Below, piece after piece: positions 28,827 to 38,432 of a stretch of DNA of 64,000 nucleotides (position 1 is the first letter of the stretch; the number at the start of each line of letters is the position of its first letter). Made by a program: the position numbers and the translations under genes. The stretch lies in contig NC_007760.1 of NCBI RefSeq assembly GCF_000013385.1, positions 1-64,000 of the forward strand, in the 5' to 3' direction. This DNA is from Anaeromyxobacter dehalogenans 2CP-C. GTDB lineage: Bacteria; Myxococcota; Myxococcia; Myxococcales; Anaeromyxobacteraceae. The notes beneath the pieces were generated by a model, which was not told the origin of the DNA, did no database searches, and saw only the letters and a list, made by a program, of their open reading frames with translations.

Positions 28827-29313
28827 CGCCCTCGACGCGCGTCTTCCCGTCGCGGTCCACCTCGAGGCGGATGCGCGGGCTTGCTTGCGCGTCGTGCAGC
28901 ACGATGCTCGCGACGCCCTGCTCCACGCCCATCGTGATCCGCTCCTTCCAGTCGTGGCGGAAGGTGATGCTCGGCTCGCCCTTCACGAGCCCGACGCACA
29001 TCGCCTCGTAGGCGTCCTTGATGTCGAAGCAGAGGCCGCGGATGTCCACCGGCTCGAGCATGCCGAGCCCGGCGACCTCGTAGCCGTCCGAGTCCATGAA
29101 CTGGATCCCGAACGCGTCCACCGCGCGGCGCTCGGCGCCCTTGGGCGGTGGCAGCGGCGCGCCGAGGCGCAGCCGCGGGCGGCCCTGCGCGTCCACGATG
29201 GTGAGCTCGCGAGCGGTGAGCGCCGCGGGCGGCGCCTCGGCGCGCCGGGCGCCGGCGCAGGCGGTGAGGAGGGCGGCGGCGACGACGGTGGCGGCTCGGG
29301 ATGAGAGGTACAA
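28777..29313 (-). CDS. Putative lipoprotein, unknown function
   Basis: From TTG 29313 the 178-residue product begins MYLSSRAATVVAAALLTACAG, a lipoprotein signal with lipobox LTAC. The mature part includes RELTIVDAQGRPRLRLGAPL, VDAFGIQFMDSDGYEVAGLGML and ASIVLHDAQASPRIRLEVDRDGKTRV, repeated motifs of the kind DxxGxxRLRL that suggest tandem small beta units. No ATG fits the signal peptide in this frame, so TTG with a weak GGAG is the best start. The 3' end overlaps proS. Family not recognised. Confidence 0.55.
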   Translation of the reverse strand: MYLSSRAATVVAAALLTACAGARRAEAPPAALTARELTIVDAQGRPRLRLGAPLPPPKGAERRAVDAFGIQFMDSDGYEVAGLGMLEPVDIRGLCFDIKDAYEAMCVGLVKGEPSITFRHDWKERITMGVEQGVASIVLHDAQASPRIRLEVDRDGKTRVEGVSTTSPTPPASGSAAP

Positions 29314-29509
29314 GGCGGCTCCACGGTGGCTGGGGGCTGGAGGCGCATGATGACCCGGGGCCTCACGCTCCGTCTCTGTGCCGGACGGGGTCTGCACACG
29401 CCAGCCCGCGCGCCCGCTGCCCCGGCCCGCGTCCGTCCTCCGCGGCTGCCCGCAAGAGCCCGGCGGGGCGTCCGCGGCGCCGCAAACCACCCGGCCACGG
29501 AGGTCGTCC

Positions 29510-30589
29510 ATGGAAAGAACGGGTCGGGGGTTCGTCGGCGCGGTGCTCCTCGCTTGCCTCGCGGTCGCGACGTCGGCGCGCGGCGCGGAGTCGTACACGG
29601 TGGTGGCCGGAGGGCTCGAGAGCCCGCGCGGCCTGGCGTTCGGGCCGGGCGGGCGGCTCTACGTGGCGCAGGCCGGCTCGGGCGGTACGACGGGCAAGAT
29701 CAGCGAGATCCGCGGGGCGGGCACGGCCTCGCCCGCGATCCGCGACGTGGTGACGGGCCTCGTCTCCGCGGGGGACGAGGGGGAGTTCGTGGGGGTGGAC
29801 GGGCTGTCGGCGCTCGGCAACGGCACGCTCTACGCGATCATGGCGCTCTCGAACGAGGCCACCGGCTTCGCCTCCGCGCTCGGGCATCTCCTGCAGGTGA
29901 ACCCCGCAGGCAGGGTCCGCAGCGTCGCGGACGTCGGCGACTTCGACTTCGACTGGACGGCCGAGCACGTGGAGCTCGCCCCGGACGACTTCCCGGACGC
30001 GAACCCCTACGCCGTGCTGGCCGCCGGTGGGCGCGTCTACGTCGCCGACGCGGGCGCGAACACGCTCGACCTGGTCCGCCCGGACGGCTCGATCCAGGTC
30101 CTCGCGTACTTCCCGAACCCGCTCGCGCCGGACGGGACGCCGGTGAAGGACGCGACGCCGACGTGCATCGCCGAGGGACCCGACGGCGCGCTCTACGTCG
30201 GGACGCTCGCGCTGGCGGCGAGCCTTCGGTTCGGGCCGTCGGCCGCGGTGTACCGGGTCGATCCGGGCGCGGCGCTCCCGGGCGACCTCGAGGTGACCCT
30301 GAACCTCGCGACGCCATGGGCCACGGGTCTCCCGCCGATCAACGGCTGCGCCTTCGGCCCGGACGGCAGCTTCTACGCCTCGCTCCTCGCCACCGGCCCG
30401 GACCTCGCGAACCCGCACAGCGACGTCGTGAAGATCCCGTTCGACGACCCGACCGCGCGCGAGCTGCTCACCGGCGGGGAGCTGATGTTCCCCGCCGGCG
30501 TGGCGGTCGGGCCGGACGGCGCGGTGTACGTGTCCAACCACGCCGCGTTCGTCCCGGACGGCCAGGTGGTGCGGCTGGCGCGGCGGTGA
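29510..30589 (+). CDS. Secreted ScyD/ScyE-like beta-propeller protein
   Basis: The 359-residue protein has a signal peptide ending near ARGAES (about residue 27), then a repeated propeller pattern: VVAGGLESPRGLAFGPGGRLYVAQAG, GDEGEFVGVDGLSAL, PTCIAEGPDGALYVGTL, GCAFGPDGSFYASLL and PAGVAVGPDGAVYVSNHA. Repeats of the GxDG-x-LYV type are typical of NHL/SGL propellers, and the overall form matches the ScyD/ScyE family. The name comes from scytonemin clusters, but this locus has no other scytonemin genes, so the function here is unknown. ATG 29510 follows GGAGG. Confidence 0.78.
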   Translation: MERTGRGFVGAVLLACLAVATSARGAESYTVVAGGLESPRGLAFGPGGRLYVAQAGSGGTTGKISEIRGAGTASPAIRDVVTGLVSAGDEGEFVGVDGLSALGNGTLYAIMALSNEATGFASALGHLLQVNPAGRVRSVADVGDFDFDWTAEHVELAPDDFPDANPYAVLAAGGRVYVADAGANTLDLVRPDGSIQVLAYFPNPLAPDGTPVKDATPTCIAEGPDGALYVGTLALAASLRFGPSAAVYRVDPGAALPGDLEVTLNLATPWATGLPPINGCAFGPDGSFYASLLATGPDLANPHSDVVKIPFDDPTARELLTGGELMFPAGVAVGPDGAVYVSNHAAFVPDGQVVRLARR

Positions 30590-30622
30590 TCGCAGCGTCC
30601 CCGCGCGCCGCGCGTGGCCGCG

Positions 30623-31612
30623 TCAGGCGGCCTTCGGCGACCGCGCGGGGGCTTCGCCCTCGACGATGGCCCGCGCCGTCGCCGTCACCGCCTCGGCGGC
30701 CGGCGTGGGCCCCACGCCGAACGCGGCGCGGAAGCGGCGGTCGTCGGGCACGTACGGCACCTTCCACTGGTAGGTCATCTCGGCGACGGCGCCGAGGGTC
30801 GGATCGAGGAGGCCGCCCACGCGCAGCAGCCAGTCCGGGACCGCGCGGAGCCGGGCAGGCCTGCCGAGCGCGGCCCCGATCGCCTCCACCAGGCCGCGGG
30901 TGCTGCCGGTCCAGGCGACCGGCAGGTGCCACGCCCTCCCCAGCGCGGCGTCGTGCGTGCCGAGCACGGCGAGGCCGCGCGCCACGTCGGCGACGTACGA
31001 GTATGCGTGGGGCAGGTCGGGGTCGCCGAACGCCTCGAACGGCTTCCCGGCGCGGAGCCGGGCTGCGAGCCGGTCGCCGAGCAACGCGGCCGCGCCGGCG
31101 CCTGGGCCGAAGAAGTCGGAGGCGCGGCCGGTGGTCGCGCGCAGGTCCCCGCGGGCGTGGGCCTCGAGCAGCTCGAGCGCCAGGAGCGCGCGCAGCTCGC
31201 CCTTGTGGCTGCAAGGGGCGAGCGGCGCGTCCTCGTCGAAGGGCGAGGTGGCCGGCCGGCCGTACATGTACAGGCAGTCCAGCGCGACGAGGCGCGCGCC
31301 GGCGCGGGCCGCGGCCTCGCGGATCCCACGCCGGAGCGGGGCGAGCAGCTCGTCCCAGCGGTGGTAGTCGGGCGGGTTGGTGCAGTCGTAGACCACGTCG
31401 GCGCCGCGGCAGGCCTCGCCCGCGAACAGCGGGTCGGTGGCGTCGCCGCTCAGCCAGCGGAGGCCGGGGAGCGCCGGGCCGGGCGGGCCGCGGCGGGCCA
31501 GGCGGACGGAGTGGCCGAGCGCGAGCAGCTCCCGCGCGAGGCGGCGGCCGACCTGGCCGGCGCCGAACACGACGTGGAGCTCCGGGGGAAGGGATGGATC
31601 GGGACGGGGCAT
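30623..31612 (-). CDS. NAD-dependent epimerase/dehydratase-like protein
   Basis: The 329-residue product is an extended-SDR Rossmann protein: [22 protein letters not shown] provides the dinucleotide-binding GxGxx[27 protein letters not shown] the next strand, and LDCLYMYG the region where the catalytic Tyr of YxxxK would lie. A full YxxxK is not clear, so redox activity is uncertain. ATG 31612 has GAGAGGA just upstream. It is divergent from a LysR regulator 79 bases away, a typical regulator-target layout. Confidence 0.8.
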   Translation of the reverse strand: MPRPDPSLPPELHVVFGAGQVGRRLARELLALGHSVRLARRGPPGPALPGLRWLSGDATDPLFAGEACRGADVVYDCTNPPDYHRWDELLAPLRRGIREAAARAGARLVALDCLYMYGRPATSPFDEDAPLAPCSHKGELRALLALELLEAHARGDLRATTGRASDFFGPGAGAAALLGDRLAARLRAGKPFEAFGDPDLPHAYSYVADVARGLAVLGTHDAALGRAWHLPVAWTGSTRGLVEAIGAALGRPARLRAVPDWLLRVGGLLDPTLGAVAEMTYQWKVPYVPDDRRFRAAFGVGPTPAAEAVTATARAIVEGEAPARSPKAA

Positions 31613-31691
31613 GCGGGGTCCTCTCGAGCGGGAACCTACGAACCGCGAAAACGCGGTGCACGCGGCGAGTGTGCCGGGTACCCTTGCGATC

Positions 31692-32633
31692 ATGCAAAGC
31701 CCTCCGCCCGCGCCCCCGCCCGCCGGCGCGCTCGACTGGGATCACGCGCGCGTCCTCCGCGCGCTCCTCGAGGCGCGCTCGCTCTCCGGCGCGGGCGCGC
31801 GCCTGGGCGTGAACGCGTCCACCGTCTCCCGCCGCCTCGCCGCGCTCGAGGCCGCGCTCGGCGCGCGCCTCTTCGATCGGACCCCGGACGGCGTGCTCCC
31901 CACCGCGCTGGCCGAGTCGCTCGCGCCGCACGCGGAGGCGATGGAGCGCGCCGCGAACGCGCTCGCGCTGGCGGCGCAGGGGCGCGAGCTCGCGGCCGAG
32001 GGCGAGGTGCGGCTCACCGCGGCGCCGGGGGTGGCCGAGTACCTGCTCGCCCCGGCGTTGCCGCGCCTGCTCGCGGCGCACCCCGGCGTGCGCCTGACGA
32101 TCGACGCCACCATCGGCTACGCCGACCTGACCCGGCGCGAGGCGGACCTGGCCGTCCGCGGGGTGCTCCCGGCGTCCGGCGACCTCCTCGCCCGGAAGCT
32201 CGGCACCGCCACCGGCGGCGTGTTCGGCGCGCCGCGCCAGGCCCGCGCGCTCGGCACGCTCCGCAGCCTCGACGCCGCGCGGTGGATCACCTGGGGCGAG
32301 GACCTCGCCCACCTCGAGCTCACCCGCTGCATCCTCGACCACGTGCCCCCGGAGCGGATCGCGCTCCGCACCAGCCACATGGGCACGCAGATGGCCGCGG
32401 CGCGCGCCGGGGTCGGGCTGGTGCTCGCCGACCGCAACATGGCGCTCGCCTGCGGCCTCGCCGAGGTCCGGCTCTCGCCGGCGGTCCGGCGGCAGCTGCC
32501 GTCCCCGCGCGCCGGCGACCTGTGGCTGGTGGTCCACCGGGCGCTCCGCGAGGTGCCGCGGATCGCCGCCGTGTGGGACTTCGTGCTCGACCAGGCGCGG
32601 CGGCTGGGGCTGACGCCGGGCAATCCCGCCTGA
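31692..32633 (+). CDS. LysR-family transcriptional regulator
   Basis: The 313-residue protein has an N-terminal winged HTH ([58 protein letters not shown]) and a LysR effector-binding domain with the [10 protein letters not shown] and [14 protein letters not shown] regions. The HTH wording [13 protein letters not shown] is close to the LysR subset annotated near redox genes. It is divergent from the epimerase gene, its likely target. A TTGC-N6-GCAA inverted repeat at 31684-31697 spans its own ATG and could be an autoregulatory site. Confidence 0.88.
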   Translation: MQSPPPAPPPAGALDWDHARVLRALLEARSLSGAGARLGVNASTVSRRLAALEAALGARLFDRTPDGVLPTALAESLAPHAEAMERAANALALAAQGRELAAEGEVRLTAAPGVAEYLLAPALPRLLAAHPGVRLTIDATIGYADLTRREADLAVRGVLPASGDLLARKLGTATGGVFGAPRQARALGTLRSLDAARWITWGEDLAHLELTRCILDHVPPERIALRTSHMGTQMAAARAGVGLVLADRNMALACGLAEVRLSPAVRRQLPSPRAGDLWLVVHRALREVPRIAAVWDFVLDQARRLGLTPGNPA

Positions 32634-32743
32634 CCGGCGTCGGCCGCGGCAGCTCGCCGCATGCACACCGAGGGTCATCCCGGGACTCAGGAGGTGGTGC
32701 GGCAAACGAGCGCATGTCCGTCTGCTCGCCGGTCTTCTAGCGT

Positions 32744-32799
32744 GGGTGATCACAGCCGCGGGGTTGGGGGAAACCCCCGGCTGACCTACCCAGGGGGAA
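32744..32799 (+). promoter_or_regulatory. Structured leader RNA before the multiheme lipoprotein gene
   Basis: Nested complementary arms are visible: GGGT (32744-32747) with ACCC (32788-32791), CAGCC (32753-32757) with GGCTG (32779-32783), and GGGGG (32766-32770) with CCCCC (32774-32778) around an AAA loop. An 8-base bulge GCGGGGTT lies between arms two and three. The ribosome-binding tract AGGGGGAA (32792-32799) starts right after the last arm. The consensus of GEMM-type cyclic-dinucleotide riboswitches was looked for and not found, so the class is unassigned. Confidence 0.4.
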
Positions 32800-32804
32800 T
32801 ACCC

Positions 32805-35033
32805 ATGCGCCAGCCGGTGCACCGCCACTCGCGCGGCGGCCTCCACGCGCCTCGCGGGAACGCCTCGTCTCGCCTCCATCCGATCACCGCGACCGCCGTC
32901 GCGCTCGCCGCCCTCCTGGTCTCCGGCTGCGGGCCGGAGGAGGCGCCGGCGTCTTCGGCCCAGGCCGGCGACCCGGCACCGCGCAAGATCGTCGAGCCCG
33001 CGCCGGCGCCGCTGCCGCCGCGGTTCACCACCCAGGCGCTCCCGGTGGCGGGCGAGGTGTGCGTCGGCTCGGCGGCGCACGACAAGCATGCGGCGTCCGG
33101 CATCGGCTGCGCCGCGTGCCACCCGTGCGGCGGCGCGCTCGGGTTCGCGAACCCGGTCACGTTCCCGGGCGGCACCACCAGCGCGAACGGCACGATCGTG
33201 AGCGACGCCTCGGGGACCACCTGCTCCGTCGGCTGCCACGCGCCGCTCGGCGCCGAGCCGCATGGGGTGACCTGGACCGCCGGCCCGCTGCAGTGCGTGA
33301 CCTGCCACACGGACGTCGGCGCGATCGATCCGGCGACCGCGCTCTCCGCGCACCCGCTGCCGGACGCCAGCTCGGGGACGAGCTGCCAGTCCTGCCACGA
33401 CACCTCCCAGCACCTGAGCGGCGAGGTCCGCATGGTGGACGGCGGCGGCGGCAGCGCGGCCGTCACCTGCACCGGCTGCCACTCCGGCCAGGGTCAGACG
33501 CTCTCCGGCGAGACGCCGCCGTTGCTGGTCGGCTGGGACGACCTCGCATCCGGCGACTTCCACGGCGACCGGCCCGGCACCTGCCGGTTCGACGTCCTCG
33601 ACGCCGCCGGCCAGCGCTCCCTCGGCCGCGGCGCGTATCCCTGTCCGCCGAACCAGCCCGACCAGCCCGGCGCGCTGCGGATCACGCCGCGCTGGTGGTA
33701 CGCGAACGGCACCTCGGGCGCGTTCGCCTGGATCTGCACGCTGCAGCCGGTGGACGCGGCCGGGAACCCGGTCGGCGCGCCGCGCACCGGGCAGCCCTGC
33801 CCGGAGGGCACGATCCAGAACTCCACCTGCAGCAGCAACCCCGCAGCCCCGAGCTGCTACCCGACCACCCTCGTGACGCGCGGCTTCGGCGGGACGCTGC
33901 TCGCGCCGTACGCGCGCGGCCAGGGCGCCATCGCCTGCGCGCGCTGCCACGACTTCCACGCCAGCAACAACGCCTTCCTGCTCGCCGCCGAGGTGAACGG
34001 CGTCACCATCCCGCCGGGCAGCATCGACCGCGCCGGCGTGGGCGCGCAGGCGCTGTGCACCGCCTGCCATCAGGGTGACCGTCACGAGGTGTGCAAGGCC
34101 TGCCACCGCGAGCGGTGGGTCACCGACGGCTCGTACTCGTGGTTCGAGGGCGCGCCGGCGGACCCGGCCCCGGACGGCGCCGCGTGCTTCTTCTGCCACG
34201 GGCACGAGGGCATCCAGCAGATGGAGGTCACCTCGCCGGCGTACCCGCCGAACCACCCCTACTCGAGCGGCCAGCCCCAGAGCGCCTGCACGCACTGCCA
34301 CGACGGGTGGGCGCCGCCGCCCACGGAGTACGTGGCGCCGCGCTTCCAGGCGGGCCCCACCGCGACGAACCTGACGGCGACGACGGCCACCGTGACCTGG
34401 ACCAGCAGCGAGAAGGCGACGTCGTACGTCGAGTACGGCGTGGGCACCGCCGGCCACGTGGTTGGCGACGACGCGTTCGTCGTCCAGCACTCGATCCAGC
34501 TCACCGGCCTGACGCCCGGGACCACCTACGTCTGGCGCGTCCGCACGAGCGACGTGTTCCGGAACGTGACGCATACGGCCCTGCAGTCGTTCACCACGCC
34601 GGCCGAGGGCGCGCTGCCGAGCCCGGACCTGGGCGCGGTCGAGGCCAGCTTCGAGGTGGGCACGTACGAGGCGACCGTGCCGCTGGTCTGGTTCCCGGTG
34701 ACCGCACCGGCGGGCGCGGTGCTCCAGTACGAGGTCCAGCTCGCCTCCGACGCCGCGTTCACGTACCTGCAGAACGGCTCGCTCACGGGTCCGGGCGTGC
34801 CGGGAAGCTCGGTGGGCAGCACCGGCTGGGTGAACGGGACGCCGACCACCTCGGGTGGGCGCCCCGCCCTCCAGGTGCCGGCGCGGCTGTTCAACATCCC
34901 GCAGGACTGGTGCGGGCCGTACGCGCCGCGGATGTACTACTGGCGCGTGCGCGTCCGCGACCAGGCGGGCCACGAGTCGGGCTGGTCCACGCCGGGCAGC
35001 TTCGGCGCGTTCGCCTGGGACATGTGGTGCTGA
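32805..35033 (+). CDS. Multiheme c-type cytochrome lipoprotein with a fibronectin type III domain
   Basis: The 742-residue protein has a lipoprotein signal with Cys42 in VSGCGPEE. It carries ten heme-binding motifs: nine CxxCH (CAACH, CVTCH, CQSCH, CTGCH, CARCH, CTACH, CKACH, CFFCH, CTHCH) and one expanded CSVGCH (CxxxCH). A fibronectin type III domain follows (TATNLTATTATVTWTSSEKA to TTYVWRVRTSDVF), and the C-terminus repeats a similar beta-sandwich (YYWRVRVRDQAGHESGWSTPG). This combination is typical of outer-surface electron-transfer proteins of metal-reducing bacteria. The partner is not evident nearby. The leader is structured (see 32744-32799). Confidence 0.88.
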   Translation: MRQPVHRHSRGGLHAPRGNASSRLHPITATAVALAALLVSGCGPEEAPASSAQAGDPAPRKIVEPAPAPLPPRFTTQALPVAGEVCVGSAAHDKHAASGIGCAACHPCGGALGFANPVTFPGGTTSANGTIVSDASGTTCSVGCHAPLGAEPHGVTWTAGPLQCVTCHTDVGAIDPATALSAHPLPDASSGTSCQSCHDTSQHLSGEVRMVDGGGGSAAVTCTGCHSGQGQTLSGETPPLLVGWDDLASGDFHGDRPGTCRFDVLDAAGQRSLGRGAYPCPPNQPDQPGALRITPRWWYANGTSGAFAWICTLQPVDAAGNPVGAPRTGQPCPEGTIQNSTCSSNPAAPSCYPTTLVTRGFGGTLLAPYARGQGAIACARCHDFHASNNAFLLAAEVNGVTIPPGSIDRAGVGAQALCTACHQGDRHEVCKACHRERWVTDGSYSWFEGAPADPAPDGAACFFCHGHEGIQQMEVTSPAYPPNHPYSSGQPQSACTHCHDGWAPPPTEYVAPRFQAGPTATNLTATTATVTWTSSEKATSYVEYGVGTAGHVVGDDAFVVQHSIQLTGLTPGTTYVWRVRTSDVFRNVTHTALQSFTTPAEGALPSPDLGAVEASFEVGTYEATVPLVWFPVTAPAGAVLQYEVQLASDAAFTYLQNGSLTGPGVPGSSVGSTGWVNGTPTTSGGRPALQVPARLFNIPQDWCGPYAPRMYYWRVRVRDQAGHESGWSTPGSFGAFAWDMWC

Positions 35034-35103
35034 GGTCCCCTTCGCCCCGGGGCGCCTCGCGCGCCCCGGGGCGCGCGCGCTGAGCCGCGCCTCCGCGCGT
35101 CGC

Positions 35104-37059
35104 TCAGGCCGCCCGGCCCGGCCCGGCGCCGAGGAGCGCCTGCGGCCTCGCGGCGGGGGTCGCCGCGCGCTCGGGCTCGCCGGTGCGGAACCAGGCTGCG
35201 GACCTGCGCAGGGCCTCGGCCTCCTCGGCGAGCCGGGCGGCGGTGGAGGCGAGCTCCTCGGACGACGACGCGCTCGCCTGGATGGCGGCGTCGAGCTGGC
35301 CGATGGCGCCGGTCACCTCGTGCGCGCCGGCGGAGATCTCCTCGGTCGCGCCGGCCATGCCGCGCACCAGCTCCGAGGTGCGCGCGATGTCCGGGACCAC
35401 GGCGTCGAGCGCCTCCCCGGCGAGGCGCGCGGCCTGCACGGTGGAGGCGCCGAGCGCGCCGATCTCGGCGGCGGCGGCCCGGCTCCGCTCGGCGAGCCGC
35501 CGGATCTCGGTCGCGACCACCGCGAACCCGCGTCCGTGCACGCCGCTGCGCGCGGCCTCGATGGCGGCGTTCAGCGCGAGCAGGTTGGTCTGGTGCGCGA
35601 TCTCCTCGATCACCGCCGTGCGCCCGGCGATCTCCTGCACCGCCTCGACGGCGCGGCGCACCGCCTTGCCGCCCGCCGCCGCGGACGCGGCCGAGCGGGC
35701 CGCCAGCGACTCGGTCTCGGCCGCCCCGCCGGCCACGTCGCGCACCCGCGCGGCGAGCTCGGTGGTGGCGCCGCTGGCGGTCTCGGCCCCGGCCGCCTGC
35801 TCCGAGGCGCCCTCGGCGATCTGCGCGGTGGACGCGGACAGGGCCTGGCAGGCCTCGGCGACGGCGTCGGAGGCGGAGCGCAGCGTGCCGACGACGGCGC
35901 GGAGCGCCCGCACCATCTCGTTCAGCGCCTCGCCGAGCGCGCCCACCTCGTCCCGCGCGCGCACCTCGAGCTCGCTCGCGAGGTCGCCGCCCGCCACCCG
36001 CTCGGCGAAGCGCGCGGTGCGCGCCAGCGGCTCGAGCACCAGGCGCCGCACCAGCCAGAGCGCCAGGCCCGCCAGCACGGCCACCAGCGCGGCGCCGCCC
36101 ACCGACAGCAGGAGCCCGAGGCGCCGCCCGTCGTGCTTCAGCTCCTCCTCCGGCACCGCCCCGCAGACCAGCCATTCCCACGGCTCGAACACCTGGCAGG
36201 TCGCGAGCTCGGCGCGCGCCGCGCCCTTCGCGTCGGCGCCCGCGATGCGCAGCCCCTCGGCGGCGCCGCCCCGGGCGGCGAGCGCGGGCGCGAGCCCGTC
36301 CGGCGCGGCCTCGCCGGCGCGGGTGGGGTGCACGATCATCCGGTTTCGCCCGGCGCCGCCGGAGGCGTCCACCACGAGGAAGTAGCCCTGGTCGCCGGTG
36401 CGCACCGCGCGGATCCGCTCGCGCAGCGCGGCGAGCCCCTCGGTGAAGTCCACGCCCACGAACAGCGCGCCGATGACCTTCCCGTCCTGGAGGATGGGCT
36501 CGTAGCGCGTGAAGAAGTCGCGGCCGAACAGCACCGCCTTGCCGGTGTAGGGCTCGCCCTCGAGCAGGTGCCGGTGCGCCGGGTGGTCGGCGCCGAGGAA
36601 CGTGCCCACCGCCCGCCGGCCGTCGTCGCGCTGCACCGAGGTGGTGATGCGCACGAAGTCGCCCCCGGCGCGCGCGAAGACCGTCGCGACCGCGCCGCTC
36701 GTGGCGGTGAAGCGATCGACCGTGGGGTAGTCGAGATCCACCATCCGTTCACCGGCGGCGAGGCCGGGGAGCGCCACGCCCTCGACGTACGCGGCGCGCG
36801 ACGGGTCCGAGCGGATGCCCTCCGGGTAGGAGGCGCGGAAGACCCGGAGCAGGTCGGCGGTCGCCCTGGCCAGGCTGGCGTCGTAGACCCCGACCATGTC
36901 GCGCACCAGCGCCACGCGGCCGCGCAGCGCGTCGGCGGTCTGCTGCTCGACGGTGCGCGCCGTGAAGGCCGCCGAGACCGCGGTGAAGCCGCCGAGGACG
37001 AGGGCGAACGCGAGGCCGATGCTGACGACGAGCTTGGTGGCGAGGGAGGCGGAGCGCAT
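35104..37059 (-). CDS. Methyl-accepting chemotaxis protein with a periplasmic Cache-type sensor
   Basis: The 651-residue protein has a membrane segment at about 9-31, a periplasmic region to about 310 (with the sCache-like patterns [17 protein letters not shown] and [18 protein letters not shown]), a second membrane segment at about 313-337, a HAMP domain, and the cytoplasmic signalling helix with the hairpin tip [41 protein letters not shown]. No C-terminal CheR-binding pentapeptide is seen. It is a stand-alone receptor with no che genes nearby. ATG 37059 follows GAGG. Confidence 0.9.
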   Translation of the reverse strand: MRSASLATKLVVSIGLAFALVLGGFTAVSAAFTARTVEQQTADALRGRVALVRDMVGVYDASLARATADLLRVFRASYPEGIRSDPSRAAYVEGVALPGLAAGERMVDLDYPTVDRFTATSGAVATVFARAGGDFVRITTSVQRDDGRRAVGTFLGADHPAHRHLLEGEPYTGKAVLFGRDFFTRYEPILQDGKVIGALFVGVDFTEGLAALRERIRAVRTGDQGYFLVVDASGGAGRNRMIVHPTRAGEAAPDGLAPALAARGGAAEGLRIAGADAKGAARAELATCQVFEPWEWLVCGAVPEEELKHDGRRLGLLLSVGGAALVAVLAGLALWLVRRLVLEPLARTARFAERVAGGDLASELEVRARDEVGALGEALNEMVRALRAVVGTLRSASDAVAEACQALSASTAQIAEGASEQAAGAETASGATTELAARVRDVAGGAAETESLAARSAASAAAGGKAVRRAVEAVQEIAGRTAVIEEIAHQTNLLALNAAIEAARSGVHGRGFAVVATEIRRLAERSRAAAAEIGALGASTVQAARLAGEALDAVVPDIARTSELVRGMAGATEEISAGAHEVTGAIGQLDAAIQASASSSEELASTAARLAEEAEALRRSAAWFRTGEPERAATPAARPQALLGAGPGRAA

Positions 37060-37328
37060 GCAGGGTGGACCTCGCCGGGCGGTCGCTGGCCCGGTCCCAG
37101 GGGGGTGAAACGACGGGTACTGCGGCCACCCGGGGTCCGCCGGACCTCGGGCTGGCGACCCGCCGCCCGGCCGGATCCCGGCGGCGGGCGGGCCGCTGCG
37201 CCCAGGGGCGGCTGGCCTGCGGAGCTGGCCGCGGCACCGGCTGCAAGCGACGGACCCCGCGCCGCCGAACGCCCGGCCGCGCAGCGCCGTGCGGCGGACG
37301 TGCGCAACGTTCGGCGGGAGGAGCGCCC

Positions 37329-38351
37329 ATGCGCCGTTCGACCGCACTGTCGCTGACCGCCGCGCTCGCCGCCGGCGCCTGGCTCGCCGCGCGCCGGCTG
37401 CGCCGCCGCCGTCCCCTCGCGGGCGGGGTGGCGCTCGTCACGGGCGGCTCGCGCGGCCTGGGGCTGGTGCTGGCCCGCGAGCTGGGCCGCCGCGGCATGC
37501 GGATCGTCCTCTGCGCGCGCGACGAGGAGGAGCTGGAGCGCGCGCGCGGCGGCCTCGCGCAGGAGGGGATCGACGCGACCGCGCTGCCCGGCGACGTGAC
37601 CGACGAGGACGGGATGCGCACGCTCGTCGCCGACGTGGAGGAGAACCTCGGCCCGGTGGACCTGCTCGTGAACAGCGCCGGGATCATCCAGGTCGGTCCG
37701 GCCGAGGCCATGGCGGTGGAGGACTACCGGCACGCCATGGACGTGCTGTTCTTCGGTCCCCTGCACGCCGCCGAGGCGGTGCTGCCGGGCATGCGGGCGC
37801 GCCGCCGCGGGACGATCGTGAACGTCACCTCGATCGGCGCCGCGGTGGGGATCCCGCACCTCGCCCCGTACGACGCGGCCAAGTTCGCGGCGCGCGGCTG
37901 GTCGGAGGCGCTCGGGGCCGAGGCCGCCAAGCACGGCATCGACGTCATCACGGTGGTGCCCGGGCTGATGCGCACCGGCTCCTTCGGCCGCGCGCTGGTG
38001 AAGGGGCGCCGCTACGCGGAGGCGAGCCTGTTCTCGCTGCTCGCCTCGCTCCCGCTCGTCACCGTCTCGGCGGAGCGGGCGGCGCGGCGCATCGTGCGCG
38101 CGATCGAGCACGGCGAGCGCTTCGTGATCATCGGGCTGCCGGCGCGCCTGCTCCGGCTCGCCCACTCGATCATGCCCGGCGCCATCGTGGCGATCCTGGG
38201 CTTCGTGAACCGGTTCCTGCCCACCGCCGCCCCCGGGGCGCGCCACGGGATCGCGCTCCCGGCCGAGCTGTTCCGCCGCGGGCTGGCGCGCTCGATCCTG
38301 ACCGCGCTCGGCGAGCGGGCCGCCCGCAGGTACAACGAGGAGCCCGCCTGA
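37329..38351 (+). CDS. Short-chain dehydrogenase/reductase
   Basis: The 340-residue protein carries a short N-terminal hydrophobic stretch ([21 protein letters not shown]), likely a membrane anchor, then a classical SDR domain: VTGGSRGLG cofactor motif, NSAG, catalytic Ser in [10 protein letters not shown] and YDAAK giving the Tyr-Lys pair. The C-terminal part ([21 protein letters not shown]) resembles SDR proteins acting near membranes on lipids or polyketides. ATG 37329 has GGGAGGAGCG upstream. It stands alone; the substrate is unknown. Confidence 0.85.
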   Translation: MRRSTALSLTAALAAGAWLAARRLRRRRPLAGGVALVTGGSRGLGLVLARELGRRGMRIVLCARDEEELERARGGLAQEGIDATALPGDVTDEDGMRTLVADVEENLGPVDLLVNSAGIIQVGPAEAMAVEDYRHAMDVLFFGPLHAAEAVLPGMRARRRGTIVNVTSIGAAVGIPHLAPYDAAKFAARGWSEALGAEAAKHGIDVITVVPGLMRTGSFGRALVKGRRYAEASLFSLLASLPLVTVSAERAARRIVRAIEHGERFVIIGLPARLLRLAHSIMPGAIVAILGFVNRFLPTAAPGARHGIALPAELFRRGLARSILTALGERAARRYNEEPA

Positions 38352-38376
38352 GGCCGCGCCGGGTCGCCTGACGCGA

Positions 38377-38410
38377 GAAGGCCCCCCCGCCGCGAGGCGA
38401 GGGGGCCTTC
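38377..38410. terminator. Bidirectional hairpin terminator
   Basis: GAAGGCCCCC and GGGGGCCTTC form a 10-bp stem with a GC-rich loop, between the convergent SDR gene (ends 38351) and FadL-like gene (ends 38433). Confidence 0.7.
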
Positions 38411-38432
38411 GAGTCCGCGGGCCGGCCGGCGA

